Below, piece after piece: positions 26,952-39,185 of a DNA stretch of 64,000 nucleotides (position 1 is its first letter; each line of letters starts with the position of its first letter). The stretch spans positions 30,778-94,777 of the forward strand of contig JAQGBZ010000247.1 of NCBI GenBank assembly GCA_034687125.1, read 5' to 3'. The position numbers were made by a program, and so were the translations under genes. The notes under the pieces are model-generated. The model had not been told where the DNA came from and ran no database searches. It worked only from the letters and a program-made list of their open reading frames with translations. Origin of the DNA: Neelides folsomi (taxonomy: Eukaryota > Arthropoda > Collembola > Neelipleona > Neelidae).

Positions 26952-28308
26952 AAATTAAAATTGCAATTTAATTTAAAATTAATTGATATAAAAAATATTG
27001 AATGGTTTATCAATCAAAGCTCATGAATTAGAAGAACTTATATAATACATTTACTTGTATTAAATACTTTACAGACATATTAAAGAAATATACTTATATG
27101 GATTTCCAAAAAATGCTTATTAGTTTTAGTTCAAATATAATTTGGAAATCCAAATAAAACTATAATGATCGCCATGTATTTCAAGTATTGCAGAACTTTT
27201 AACATTTAATTATTTTTCCAATCTGAATCCAAGTAACAAATTAATTTAATTTTTCTCGTTTTTTAATATTTTTTTCTAGAAATTACTTTTTTCCCTTTTT
27301 TCTTTTTAATGTTTAATATTGTGAAAACTAATTGTCGCGTTTCGTCAACTTAAGAAAATTGTTTGAAATTAAATATTTTTTCTAAAATTCAAAAATCAAC
27401 TGTGAATAAAAAATATTTTTTGCTTCAATTTAAATAAACAATTTTATATTTATTAATCATATATTACGAATATATTGATATACAGTATAAATGCAAACAT
27501 ATCTGTATAATCTAATACATGTAATTACAGATATATGAGATACATATATAACCAATTATATTCTTAAATGGACAAGTATAGTACACGAACAATTATTATT
27601 ATAATAATTAAATTAATATAGTATAAAATATAATATAGTTAACAAATTAGATGGTAGTTTTGTTAATAATATTTAATAATCCAATTGTTTGGATGTGAAA
27701 ACTTTAATGATCTTTGCGAGAGCAATGGATGTGTAAAAATAAATAATAATTGGGACGTGAAAGTTTGGTTCTTTTATGACTCGTCTTTTCAGCTTCTTCT
27801 TTTCACTTCAAAACTCATCAATGCTCAATGACCAATGAACTGACTCACAACAATTTCAATTATGTATATTGCCCTAATTTCAAATAACATTCAGACATTC
27901 ATTTTAAACCCAAATTTCATTATTTACAATTACTTTTAATATATCACCACAATAGTAAATCGGGTAAATCCATGCTTCGTATAAAATTGTTAAGACAAGT
28001 ATTCAAATACATATATGAATGAACCAAGAATATCTGGTTGATCCATGAATGAACGATGAATGCGCATGCGACTACGTTTTACTATTACTCTTATCTTATC
28101 AGCAATTCATCATTCATTCATGAATCAACCAGATATCCTTGGTTCTTTCATTAAAAGATTAATAATTAATTTATTATGTTATGATTATATATATTGCTAA
28201 CTTTATGATATTTTATTAAACATTTTTATCCCATTTTATTATTATAAATAAATATTCTTAAATTAGCGGTGAACATTTAAATCATTTTTGTTTTTTCCTT
28301 TCCTTGAA
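26952..28308. other. Convergent spacer between PLP enzyme and Spätzle-like gene
   Basis: Very AT-rich. It holds the 3' ends of both flanking genes and one fold-back element at 28015-28151. No gene was recognised. Confidence 0.5.
28015..28151. mobile_element. 137-bp fold-back (MITE-like) element
   Basis: Arms 28015-28061 and 28105-28151 are inverted copies of 47 bp with about four mismatches (core CCAAGAATATCTGGTTGATC). The loop contains the palindrome TGCGCATGCG-like stretch. No coding capacity. Confidence 0.75.
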
Positions 28309-29493
28309 TCATAGAGAGGCAATTTGACAAGTACAGCAATGCGGGAACCAAAACACATCTACAAATGCCAAATAATTTTAGTATTCATAGCTTTTTAAAA
28401 ATAAATTAACACTATAATTTAAAAATTACCTCCTCGCAGCCTAGATCCTGAACCATCTAATGCAACAAGTCGTTTTTGAACAAATTGTTGGCGGCAAGTT
28501 GCTGAATATCCAGGCGGCGTTGCGCACAAACCACTGCACGAACTTCCATCTCCTCCAGCGCAGCTTTCAGCCTTCACTTGCTGGAGAAATCTCGTATCGT
28601 CCATGTTGACCACAAACATCCAATTACCTTTAAAAATTAAAATTCAGAATCCCCGGGAACATTTAAATAATTAAATTGTTTAATTGTTTACCTTGATTGT
28701 TCATTGCAGCTTTTGGAGTTATAAATTGCGACAATACTGGACAGAGCTATATTATAAAAAATTTAAAAAAACCTTTATGATTTTATCATAAACATTAAAA
28801 ACATTAAATGTAATTAATTAAACATTAACATTTCTATTAACTTACTTGACCCTCAGAGGTCGTCTGTCTTTTGAATCTCGTAATCCTATGTTGTAGAATG
28901 TAAGGCGCAATTGATTTCCCTCCAGTTCTATGAGTCCACCAAATGGAATGGAGAATGGGCGGGATAGCGGCAGTAATTAAACTAAATCCTTGTTCCCTTC
29001 TTTGCGGGTAATAAGAATTTGAGTTGTTTCTTTCTTGGGTTCTATAGTTAAATTGTTGTTGTGGCGGGGAATAAGAATTCCCATCAATTCCGTAACTTGT
29101 TCCTTCGCCGTATCCATAAGGTCCATATGTTGTGGACAACATAAAGAAATCTCGGTCAATTTCGTTGTTCACGAACGGTTCGTAGGAATTCCCATATTGG
29201 TAAATTAAATTCCGGATTGTCTCCCTTAAATGAACAAATTAAATTACACAATTAAAATATAAATTCAATTAATAAATTCATAATTTAAATTCAAAAAATA
29301 ATATAATTTAATTTAAAAAACCTCACATTGGATAAGTTTCAATATTCTCACAATAAGTTCTTCCGTTCGTTGCACAATTCGGAGTTCTTCCAGGTGGAGC
29401 GGGAAGAAAAGGATTAACAGGAGCGGGCCTTCGATTGGGATAAATCGCTCCAACAACCACAATAAAAAAACTCAACAATTTAACTTCCTTCAT
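28309..29493 (-). CDS. Spätzle-like cystine-knot ligand precursor
   Basis: Five exons join in phase: 29493-29327, 29224-28846, 28746-28692, 28627-28430 and 28358-28309, giving 282 aa. Residues 1 to about 17 (KEVKLLSFFIVVVGA) form a signal peptide. A Tyr/Gln/Pro-rich prodomain follows, ending at a basic site, RFKR (residues 172-175). Cleavage there leaves a 107-aa C-terminal fragment, almost the size of the active Drosophila Spätzle fragment. The fragment has eight cysteines and the family blocks NWMFVVN, QVKAESC, TPPGYSATCRQ and DVFWFPHCCTC near the end. Spätzle proteins are secreted as dimers, are cut by a serine protease and activate Toll receptors in immunity and development. Which Spätzle subfamily it belongs to cannot be told by eye. 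A trypsin-like protease gene lies head to head about 2 kb away. Confidence 0.92.
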
Positions 29494-31471
29494 TTTTTTT
29501 AAATTACTTATTTTATATTATCTATAATTATATTATCTATACAATTGGAACAAAAAAAGCAAATTTTTGAAAACTTAGGATTAGTTAGGTTAGGATTGAC
29601 GACTTTAATAATACAATATAATAATAAATAATTATTAAGGCGGGAGTTTATGAAAAATTCAAAATTGCCGTTATTGGAGCGAGTATTTTTCAAGAGTATT
29701 AAACGATGTTGTCTGTGTGGTAAGTTTGTGACTGAGAGTTGATTTGGCGAATTTGGATGTTTTGATGGGTTTGGTCATTTGGGTTTGACTTTCCCTTTGA
29801 GACAAAGAGGAGATTTGAAAGGGAAGCTTATGGAAATGGTTTGGGTGCTCCACAAACCAAATTCATTCAGAAGAAGAAATAAGAAAAAGAAACAAGGAAT
29901 TTGATTCCGTGAGATGATAAAACCAATGTCAACATTCCAATACAAATACAAATAATAATAATACAAACATGATCAATACAATCGATCAAATCCCAATGGT
30001 TCAATCCAATTCATATAATCCTTTGAGTATCAAATTTCATCTTTCTCATCTCGAACTCGAAAGTTGTGGAATGAAGGTTAAATTGAATAGCCAGATTAAC
30101 TCCGATCCTTTCCATGACAATTAACACGTTTTTTCCCTTCCCCACATGCTGAGACCATCAAAAGATAATTCCTTTCCCAACGGCGTCTTTCTCTCCTTTA
30201 CAATTCATTTACTTCAACTCCAATTATTAACTTTTTTTTATTGTCCCTATCTTTAAAATACATTTCTTTTCCTTCTATTTTAATCATAATTATAATTAAA
30301 AATATTAGCATATGATTTAATATAGCTTACATACTAAATACATTACTTATATAATTTACATATTAAAACATGTTATAAAACATTAATTTATACCATACAT
30401 GTGTAAGGGCGCCATAATAATAAGGATATTTACTAAAAGTGAAAATGAATAGAAAACAGTGTGAAATTTCATAAATTTACGCGAAATAAATGAAAATATG
30501 AATTTAATTTTGGGAGTTATTTGAACTGAAATAATGTTTGGATAATACAAGTTGTAAGATAATGAAAATAATGATAATGTAAGTTGTTGTTAAAAAGAGT
30601 CATTTGGATGGAGATTCTCAGTTTTCATTATTTAACTATAGTTATTTTAGTTCTGTTTGGGTTGTTCTTAAAAGGTGTGATTTCTGTTGGGGTGACGAAG
30701 AAGAAAAGTGTTGAAGCCGTTGAAGTGGAGGAGAAATTGTAAATGCAAATAAAATCATTTGGTCAATAGCGAGTTGAAGTGAGAGAAACTTAATAAACCA
30801 ACACGGTTTTAAACACCCGTTCAATTTCATTCATTTTCATATCTTTGTTTATATCCATAATTTGTTTATACTTATAAGAATTTTTATAAATTGTGTATAT
30901 TGTATGTAATTATTTTCAATATTATATTAAATCTAGGTAATTAACATTTTTCCATATGAAATTGTACATATACCTAGTTCTATAAGTGAGAACTTCTAGG
31001 CATATTCAATTGAATACCATATTGAATATGAGATATGTATTGTAATATTGATTTGCGTCTTCTCCCAGACAGTGTTAAAAATTAACTTTATGAATTTACA
31101 CTATATACACATCTGGCTTTATAAGGTCAAAACAATTGAGCTTAATTCTTAATCTCAATACGTAATTCATAAAGATGTATTAGTATTAATAGGATAGGAA
31201 TGCTCAACCTAACCTAACAAATAATGGTTCTATAAGTATATTTATTAAAAAGTATATTTAATTTTGATATTTAAAATGATCGTTAATGCATTATCATTTT
31301 TAACATGTGGATTTATTGTTTTTTCAACTTTTTGGTACTTTTTACCAAATGGCAAGATTACTTTCCATGATTTTATTTCTATTTATTGAAATAATTAACC
31401 AATTTTATTAATTTAGTATTATTTGAAGAGAATTTTAATCTTTTGATTAATGATGTTTAATTTATTTATAG
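29494..31471. other. Divergent spacer between ligand and protease genes
   Basis: This must hold the Spätzle-like promoter on the minus side and the first exon and promoter of the protease on the plus side. A Met-starting hydrophobic stretch at 31276 (IVNALSFLTC) is a candidate signal-peptide exon for the protease. No other gene was recognised. Confidence 0.45.
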
Positions 31472-32968
31472 ATCTGGTTCAAGATCTGGTTTGCAATCCC
31501 GAAGAAATTCCTTGGGCAAATTTTGAAGGAATTCGACCCAAAGTTTGCAAAGATTTTGTGGAACAAGTGAGGGATTTAAAAAATCACCCGAATTCGTGTC
31601 TTCTCCCTTCTTATGAAGAATGCGGGAATGAAAAGAGAAGAGCGAAAAGAATGCTAAATGGAAATATGACAAATGAATTAAGTTATCCATGGATGGTCAG
31701 AATTTTTGTAAATTGTGAGATTTCAATTTTAATCTAATTTCAATTAAAAATAATGTTAAGAATCCAATTGTTATTATAATTATTATTATAATTGTTAATG
31801 ATTAACTTTACTTTTAGTTTCTACTGAAAATTATTCGACTTTGACATTTGCGTGTACTGGAACTTTAATAAATAGGCGTTATGTTCTAACAGTTGGTAAA
31901 ATTCCAATAGAACTATTTTAATTGATTATTAAATAATTAATTAAATATCAATTAACAAACTAAAATTAATTAAAATATTAATTAATTAAATAGGTCATTG
32001 TTTGATTAATCAACCGAATTATAATTCCACACCGTTTGGAGTTATAATCGGCAACAAAAAAGGAAACGGTTACGATCCCTTAACAGCCGAAGAAAAAAAA
32101 GAAATGATTTTAATCGAGTCCTTCGTTCGCCATGGCAACTATTGCTCACCCAAACTTGTAAACAAAGCAGAGCCAAATAAAAAATATAGGAGAAGAAACG
32201 ACATCGCATTAATTAGACTCAAATTGGAAGTTCCTTTGGAAGATTATAATCCAATATGTCTCCCAATGGACACGGAAAAATTTCCTGAGAAACTCCAAAA
32301 TTTCAATTTAAGTACGGGAAAATTTGAAAATGAAATTGAAGATCAAAATGAATTGGTTTTATTCAAAGCTGCTGGTTGGGGTTATTCAGATAGAAGTATG
32401 ATTTTATTAAATTAAAAATTAAAATATTTAAAATCTCTTTAATTAAAATTACAATCCTTAATTAACTTTAATTTAACTTAATTAAAATAAAGTAAAAATT
32501 AAAATATGGAATTTTTTAGATGATTCTGGCGGTAATGAACATTTACTGGAGGGAAAATATAAAATTGTTGATTTAATCCAAATCTGTCGTAAAAAAATGT
32601 GTTGGTGTAATAGTTGGAAAATTTTGGAATGTTCCAAAGTAATTAACAATGAGCAAATTTGCGGAATGGAAATAACCGGTGGAGATTTCCTTGGTGGCGA
32701 TTCCGGCGGTCCTTTGTTTTACCAAAATGAAATGGAGGACGGAAATTTGAAAACATTTCAAATTGGAATTATGATGTTTGGATTTGACCCAGAGAAATAT
32801 CTAAGTGTTAATGAATCCGATCATTCAATTTTAACACCTTCGAAATGCTTATCTCTTAATAATACAATTCCTGCCTCAAATAATGACAAATCAAAAATTA
32901 TTCTCCCAGGTGTTTTTGGCAATGTGGAATTTTATTTAAAATGGATATTAGACAATTTGAGACCTTAA
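31472..32968 (+). CDS. Secreted trypsin-like serine protease (S1A), 5' end unresolved
   Basis: Four exons join in phase: 31472-31714, 31818-31895, 31994-32395 and 32520-32968, about 390 codons. The first exon is not settled. A candidate starts at 31276 and would splice after a phase-1 donor near 31306, providing a signal peptide. The catalytic triad is complete: His in TVGHC (codon at 31996), Asp in RNDIALIRL (codon at 32200) and Ser in GGDSGGPL (codon at 32702). The residue six before the Ser is Asp, so cleavage after Arg or Lys is expected. An N-terminal Cys-containing stretch ends at a basic run RRAKR before the SYPWMV start of the protease domain, where zymogen cleavage would occur. The S1A domain has long insertions with extra Cys pairs (CRKKMCWCN). 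It may act in haemolymph, possibly on the neighbouring Spätzle-like ligand; that is inference from position only. Confidence 0.87.
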
Positions 32969-33629
32969 TTATAATTTTGAATTTTTATTTTAAAAGTAAG
33001 ATTAAAAAATACACATATGTACGTAGGTAATTTTGGAGAAATAAAAAAAATGAGAAACAAAGAATGATTTGGGGTGATTTAAACATTGAATCAACATTTG
33101 GATAATTCTTGCGACTCCTTCTGCGTTGTGTTTAAAATCTTATCATTATTTTCATCTTCATCTTAAAAAATCCACAATTTTCGGATCTCCAAATTGTTGG
33201 ATTCAAAATTCGACCCTACTCTTTGACCCCTTCCGGATTGATTCATTTGACCTTTTCTTCATTGGAACTTGTGTTCAAAATTAGTCCCCATCGACGTCGA
33301 AGGTCAGCCAGGTAAACAACCTTTAATATAATCATTCCACTATTATTAAATGAATGAGTCATTGTTATGAGTTAATTGGATCTTTCATTTCATCAAGTGA
33401 GTCGAGTGCAATAACTTCAATTAAACCATTTATTAATTTCTTGATATAAACATGTAATTATTGTTAAAACTAACATGTTGGCTTATCTGAATGTGATAAT
33501 TTGATCAAAATAAACATTTTTAATATTTAATTTGTACAAATATTTAACAAATTAGATTAGCAATTAGACTCCGTTAAAAGAATTAAAATTTAATTCTTTC
33601 ATTTAACTTCTTGTTAGAGCGGAGTCTTG
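32969..33629. other. Spacer before the RNFT-type gene
   Basis: A more GC-rich part at 33,100-33,330 looks like promoter or 5' UTR. The sequence CCATCGACGTCGAAGG near 33,288 contains a short palindrome. No exon was recognised. Confidence 0.4.
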
Positions 33630-35628
33630 ATGGCTGATTCTGAAGGTAACCGAAGTAGCAACAACGGGGAATCAAGCAGCTCTGGACATCGATGGCGGTT
33701 TGACATTGACCTTAACTTTGACCCTCGGTGGTTTGTCCCATCAACATCAACTCCGCGACAAATTCCCTCTCTCGCCATGATCAACGAATGGGTGAGGAAT
33801 CCAAGTGGGACGGGGGAAACTCCACCGATCACATCAAGGCCAATTCAACATCTCACTCGACCTCGACCACCGAGAGAAAATCTTCATGTTGAACCAGGTA
33901 AATTAATTATATTAATAAATGTAGAATTAATTAAAATATTACAAATTGTGTTTAATTTTTAATTATGTAATTAATTAATTTTAATTAATTAAAGGCACTC
34001 GCGAAGAAGGCGAACTTTTGCAACCAATTCCTCCACCACGTGAATCCTATGTTGTCAACGTGGAGTCTCCCGAATGGGAAACGAGCGAAGTCCCCAACGT
34101 CCAACGACAAGAATCACCCGAGAGAGAAAATCCGACTGAACCCGAAAACCGAAGTCCTGCAGACATCATAAGACAAAGTCCCGAAGGTCGAGCTTTTTTG
34201 TCTGTTGTTGAAAGATATTCGCCATTTCTCTTCATTCTATTCATAAAGGTAACTTTAATTTAATTTAACTCTACTGATTTACAAATTCAGTAAGGAATAC
34301 AAAATTAACTATTATTTATTTAACTATAATTAAGTTAATATTAATTAAATTAATTAAACTTTTAGGGTCTTGTTGACCACAGTAGCGGAATTTTGTGCTT
34401 CCTTGCCCTCCTTGTGACCTTTTGTCACGGGAACAGCCAGCTGAAGAAAGAAGTTGGAAAGCAACGGAAACGAAGTTTCATTTTCCTTGGGATGATTCTT
34501 GTAAACCTCGTAGTTTGCGCTGCTTTCATTTATTATTTATTCCTTGATCAGCACATTTACCGAGCGTAAGATTTATTATTAATTTCATATCAATAATAAT
34601 AATGTGTTTATAATTAATTTATTTAATCACCTTTAGGTAAAAAATAATTTTAGAAACTTTATGAACTTAAATAATAAACTTAATTAATTTTAATTTTTAG
34701 AATGTTTTTCCTTTCAACTGCCCTTGAGCTCAACAGTATCTGGACATTATTTTGGATCATAAGCGTTTCTGACTACGTGGCGAAATTTGTAACGATTGGA
34801 GTCAAAGCTTTGGTTTTGGCTCTTCCTGCACACATCTCCCCATTTCAAAAAAGAGTGAGTTGGCCTAATGTTTTAAATATTATTTTATATAACATTTTAA
34901 ATTGTTAATTATTATTATATAGTTACTTAGCTGAACACGAATCTAATTTTCTATTTAATTAGGGGAAATACTATTTGTTCATTGAACATTGTTCTCAACT
35001 TTACCGATCTCTTCTTCCACTCCATCCCTGGCTTTCTTTCCTCGTTAACTCTTACGAAGGCGGAAGTTATTTGTTTGGACTCGTTCTCGCCTTCCTCTAC
35101 GCTTTATTCAAAGGCACGGACATTATGCATAGAACGGTAGCATGGAGAACAGCACTCAAAAAAATGCTACAAAATGTGGTAAGTTTTTAATTATGGCCAA
35201 ATTAAATGTAATTAGGTAAATGCTATTTAATGTGATTAAATGTTATGCTAAATGAGAATTTATGAGAATTTTAAATGAGAAATGTTTGAATTAATTTCAG
35301 CATTATGGAAATGTCCCAAGCAGTGAAGAAATGGACGAATGCGGTGCAGTTTGTCCGATCTGTCACGATGCGTTTTCCAATCCCACGAAATTAACTTGCA
35401 CTCACATCTTTTGTGAAGAATGCGTTTCAACATGGTTTGATAGAGAAAGAACTTGTCCGATGTGCAGAGCTAAAGTAAGAAATATTTTAATTCCCAATTT
35501 CAATTAAAAACATTAAATATAATTTATCTTAATGTTAGTTATGATTTTTAATGTTTTTACTTTTTTAGGTCGTGGACGATCCTTCTTACCGTGATGGCTC
35601 AACTTCGCATTTTATCCAATTATTTTAA
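33630..35628 (+). CDS. RNFT1/RNFT2-type multi-pass RING E3 ligase
   Basis: Seven exons join in phase: 33630-33897, 33995-34248, 34366-34565, 34701-34854, 34963-35178, 35301-35474 and 35569-35628, giving 441 aa, matching the RNFT family. The N-terminal third is disordered and Ser/Pro/Arg-rich. Several membrane segments follow, including FLFILFIKGLVDHSSGILCFL, IFLGMILVNLVVCAAFIYYLF, WTLFWIISVSDYVAKF and LFGLVLAFLYALF. A C3HC4 RING closes the protein: CPICHDAF, then CTHIFCEEC, then CPMC. RNFT proteins are ER-membrane ubiquitin ligases linked to ER quality control. The RING probably faces the cytosol. Confidence 0.9.
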
Positions 35629-36642
35629 ACTAAATTTATAACTATCCTTGTATTTATGATCAATCAATGATTTAGGACTTTATACGATAAGTTATTGACG
35701 AATTATTCGCAGAATTGTTAAATATTAACCAATTGTTATTTTACTATAAAAAGTATTGGATATTGACATATTAAGTTAAACAGATATTTTGTTAACCTTT
35801 AAAATTATTAGTGAATTTATTTTATGCTATTTTATTATTTTTATCAACGATTTGCTCCATTTGACCTTATTTAAGGTTTAAAATTAATCGACGTTGATAT
35901 AAAATTAAACTAATTATTATAAATAATAAATTGTAAACTTTTCCATGTACCTGCTAAACCCATCAATTGAGATTTACCTAAATGTGGTAAACATTCACTT
36001 GTGTTTATTTTCAATGCAATTTCCCTATTTTAAGTCATTACGATTTAACCATAAAAGTAATTATATTCAATTAAAATTATAAATAATAAATTATAATGTG
36101 ACTAATTAAATTAATTTTACTAATTTATTTGCTGATAGATATGTGAGTTTGCATTTTAAAAATTAGAATTTATTTTCACAGTTACTTACGATTTGAATTT
36201 TACTAAAGTTATATTTTTATTAAATATTATGATAGCACATCAATTTAATGGTTTGTTTAAACCCAATTATGATCAAATTGCCAATCTTTTAGAACATATA
36301 ACCTGCATATTTATAGGGTTTACATTTATTTTTAACCCTATGTACTCATTAAACGTTGAAAAACCATTTGATTAGTTTAATAGTTGAATATTTAACATGT
36401 ATTAAAAAGGATGAGAATAGGAAATAAAAGATGTGAAAATTGAAATTTTTCTCATCAAGAGCTAAACAAAGAGCATCGCATTTTGTAATTTGTACACGTC
36501 CGCAATTAACTCATTAAGTACATATTTGGTTTAGTATCCGAATAACAACTATTAAATTTTTCTAAAATTCAATTTAAATATAACTCATGTAACGATTTAA
36601 AATTTTGAGATACCCCATTTTAAATTGCAAACCCTTTAACTA

Positions 36643-37418
36643 TCAGATCATACCTTATTATGTCTTATTGTGTTTATGGAAATGCAAAAAAATGCAAAAA
36701 TTTATTTAACTCAATTTCTAAACATGAAGCAATTATCTAACTAAAGTATGATACAAATCAAAGGTAGTTTCCATTATTTCAAAACATTTTCTCCACAGAT
36801 TCCAATCTATTAATTCTTTCCTGCCAGAATTGTGGTGTGCGAGATTTTAACCAGTTGTTTGCTGCAGTTTTTAAATCATCTTCGTTTTCAAATCGTTGAC
36901 CTCTCAAGAATCTTTTCATGTGAGAAAATAAGTGAAAGTCAGATGAAGAAATGTCTGGAGAATCATGCGGGTGTGGAATTTCGATTCCCAAGCTGTCCAA
37001 TGTGTCTTTAGCAATTTGACATGTATGAGGAGAAGCATTGTCGTGGAGGAATCGTTTATTGTACCTTCAGTTCTGGCACTTCTAGGTCGTCCAGTAGAAA
37101 CTATCTTTTGAACAGAAGTCCTTCCTGATTAAAACTTGGACATCCATCCACAGTTCTATCACACACGATTCGCCGTAAAGTTCTCTCATAAATCGACAAA
37201 CTTCGGAAGGTTGCAACCCTTGTGACCAATATACTCGAATTGTTGACCTGTTCTTCAAAAGAGTTAACGATTAACGTTAAGTAAACGATTTCTTGGAACT
37301 TCTGATTTTGCGTGAATTTTAAGATACTCAGTTTAAATTAATTGATTATTTTTCCTATGTTGCCAATGTAAATTTGAATTTTCCAGACTAATAAGACACA
37401 TAATTTGGTATGATCTGA
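36643..37418 (-). mobile_element. Internally deleted mariner transposon remnant
   Basis: The outer ends are inverted repeats of about 28 bp (TCAGATCATACC...TTATGTCTTATT) flanked by TA on both sides (36641-36642 and 37419-37420). The 776-bp body is shorter than the roughly 1.3 kb of an intact element. The minus strand codes for the C-terminal catalytic part of a mariner transposase, including HDNASPHT, then SPDISSSDFHLF and FLRGQRFENEDDL. The spacing of the last two catalytic Asp residues is one residue short of the usual DD34D. The upstream part around 37,050-37,300 is broken by stops and frameshifts, so no active enzyme is made. Confidence 0.9.
36779..37060 (-). pseudogene. Mariner transposase C-terminal fragment
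   Basis: The reading frame runs from about 37,060 (LHDNASPHT, catalytic Asp) to the stop at 36,779. It covers the last catalytic Asp motif and the C-terminal end (FWQERINRLESVEKMF). The N-terminal DNA-binding domain and the first catalytic Asp are not recognisable. It is a dead copy in the mariner remnant. Confidence 0.85.
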
Positions 37419-37677
37419 TAGTAGGATAAATTAGTTATAAATATAATAAATTAGTTATATGAATATAAATGAAGAAATTGACGATTTAATTTAATAAATT
37501 GTGTTTTTTATTTAAAAGTTGATTCTTTGGCATTGATAAATACTAAATCTGGCATTTTAGTAATAATGGTGAATAACAATAATAATACATTTTAATTAAA
37601 AATGTTTTTTAAATCTTCAATAACATTTAAATAACAATAAAAGTTAATTATAAATAAATTAATTGTTAATTAATTGT

Positions 37678-39185
37678 TCATTTGGGGTTTTGTGTTAAGA
37701 TTTGATTTGTCTTCCCGTTGTCGCCGTCGTCGTCGAGGATGATCATTTGAGGCGGAACTGTGAGGATTTGAACTTTGAAATTCCTCTGATTGGAAATTGG
37801 GATTTTGGGTGTTGAGTTTTGTGTTGTTGGGGGGATGGGGGGAATATTTCTGGAATTGTTGGCCGGACGACCCCTTTTCCCCCTTTGGGGGGTGGGGGGA
37901 ATATCAGAACTTGCGACAACTACGGGGGAAATTCCAATTACTCCTTCGAACAAAGGAGGGAAAATGGCAATTCCGCATTTTAAATCTTCCCGCGTCACAT
38001 CGCAATTTAAATGTTTCATCCTCATGTTGATCGTTTCCTCCTTCGCGAGTTTTAGCTCAGTTTGAGTTTCCCTTAAAAGTCTTTCCAACGTTTCGCATTT
38101 TCTTTCTAATCCATCGACCCATTGTTTTTTCCTCTGGCGGGATCGAACAGCCGCGGCTCGATTTCGTGCCAATAAATCTTTGCGATTTTCCTCCTTTTTC
38201 TTTTTAACTTCGTGGCCAGAAAATTCATTAAGGCTGGATTTAGACGAAGACGCGGGAGACTCCTCGTTGTTTGAACTCACCGGGCTCAGATGTAATTTCA
38301 AATTACATTTTTTAACCTTCGTCTGCTGTTTTTCAACATATTCAATTACAGATTTATTCCTTTTAAAAATACTCGGTTTTGGTAAATTTTCCGGATTTTT
38401 CTCTTGGGAGCCATTTTTTATCAAAATGGAATTTCTCTCGTTGATTTCATTATTTGAATTTAAATTTAAATTTGGTTCTTCATTGGTGGAAATTAATTTG
38501 GGAATTTGAGGAGAAATCGGAGGGGTTTTTTGATTCGGTAAAAGCGGAACGAAGGGAGTTGGGAGAGAAATTTGTGGAGTTTCAAGTGACCCGGAATTAA
38601 ATGAACTTTGACTTCTGTACGATGTCGAGGGCCCTGAAGGAGTTTGGACTTCTGACAAAAGAGCAAAATCGAAAGGGTTGATTGGAATATCGTCAAATAA
38701 TCCGCAGCCTTTGGACGGAGTTGGAGTTTCGTCGACGAAACCCAAAGCGACCTCGCCTTTGAAACTCAAAGACATTTCGTGCTTCTTCTTATGAACTTGC
38801 AAATGATCTTCATTGGAGAAACGCTAAAAAACAATTAACAAATAATTATTTTTAATTGTTAAAGAAAATATTTTTATTAATCATTTGTTTAAAATTCAGA
38901 ATTTTTAATTTAAGTTTAAAATTACATTTAAGTTTAAAATAAACATTTAAATTTATTACTTAAACTTAAAGTCGAAATTTATTGCACAGATATAAAATTA
39001 AAATTGATTTTTATCTAAAAGTAATTAAACTTTTTGATTAATGTAATGATGAATATTATCGAATAAAATAAACAAATGATTAAATTTGAATTAAATAGAG
39101 TGAATGTAAAGTAAAGTGAATTGGTTGTTACATGAGTGCAGGAGTCGCACTTGAAAGGTTTTTCCACTTCACTCGACTTGTCCAT
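37678..39185 (-). CDS. ATF2/ATF7/CREB5-like bZIP transcription factor
   Basis: Two exons, 39185-39132 and 38823-37678, give 399 aa. Residues 10-39 form the N-terminal zinc-finger activation module: PFKCDSC, then RFSNEDHLQVHKKKHEMSL, close to vertebrate ATF2. DETPTPSK follows, matching the paired Thr-Pro sites (here about T51 and T53) that JNK and p38 phosphorylate in ATF2. A Ser/Pro-rich middle leads to a bZIP domain at about 228-287: basic region LLARNRAAAVRSRQRKKQW, then a leucine zipper. The Cys of the usual AASRCR core is Ser here. The finger has two residues between its first cysteines, fewer than vertebrate ATF2. A Pro-rich tail follows. It should bind CRE-like sites as a homo- or heterodimer and respond to stress kinases. 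It is divergently placed to the glucosamine-6-phosphate deaminase gene. Confidence 0.9.

Larger units (their letters stand above)
35629..37677. other. Convergent spacer between RNFT-type and bZIP genes
   Basis: AT-rich, holding 3' ends of both genes and, at 36643-37418, a decayed mariner element. Nothing else was recognised. Confidence 0.5.

Noticed and set aside
37790-38509. Plus-strand frames rich in Trp, Gly and Phe
   Set aside because: Antisense shadows of the bZIP exon on the minus strand.
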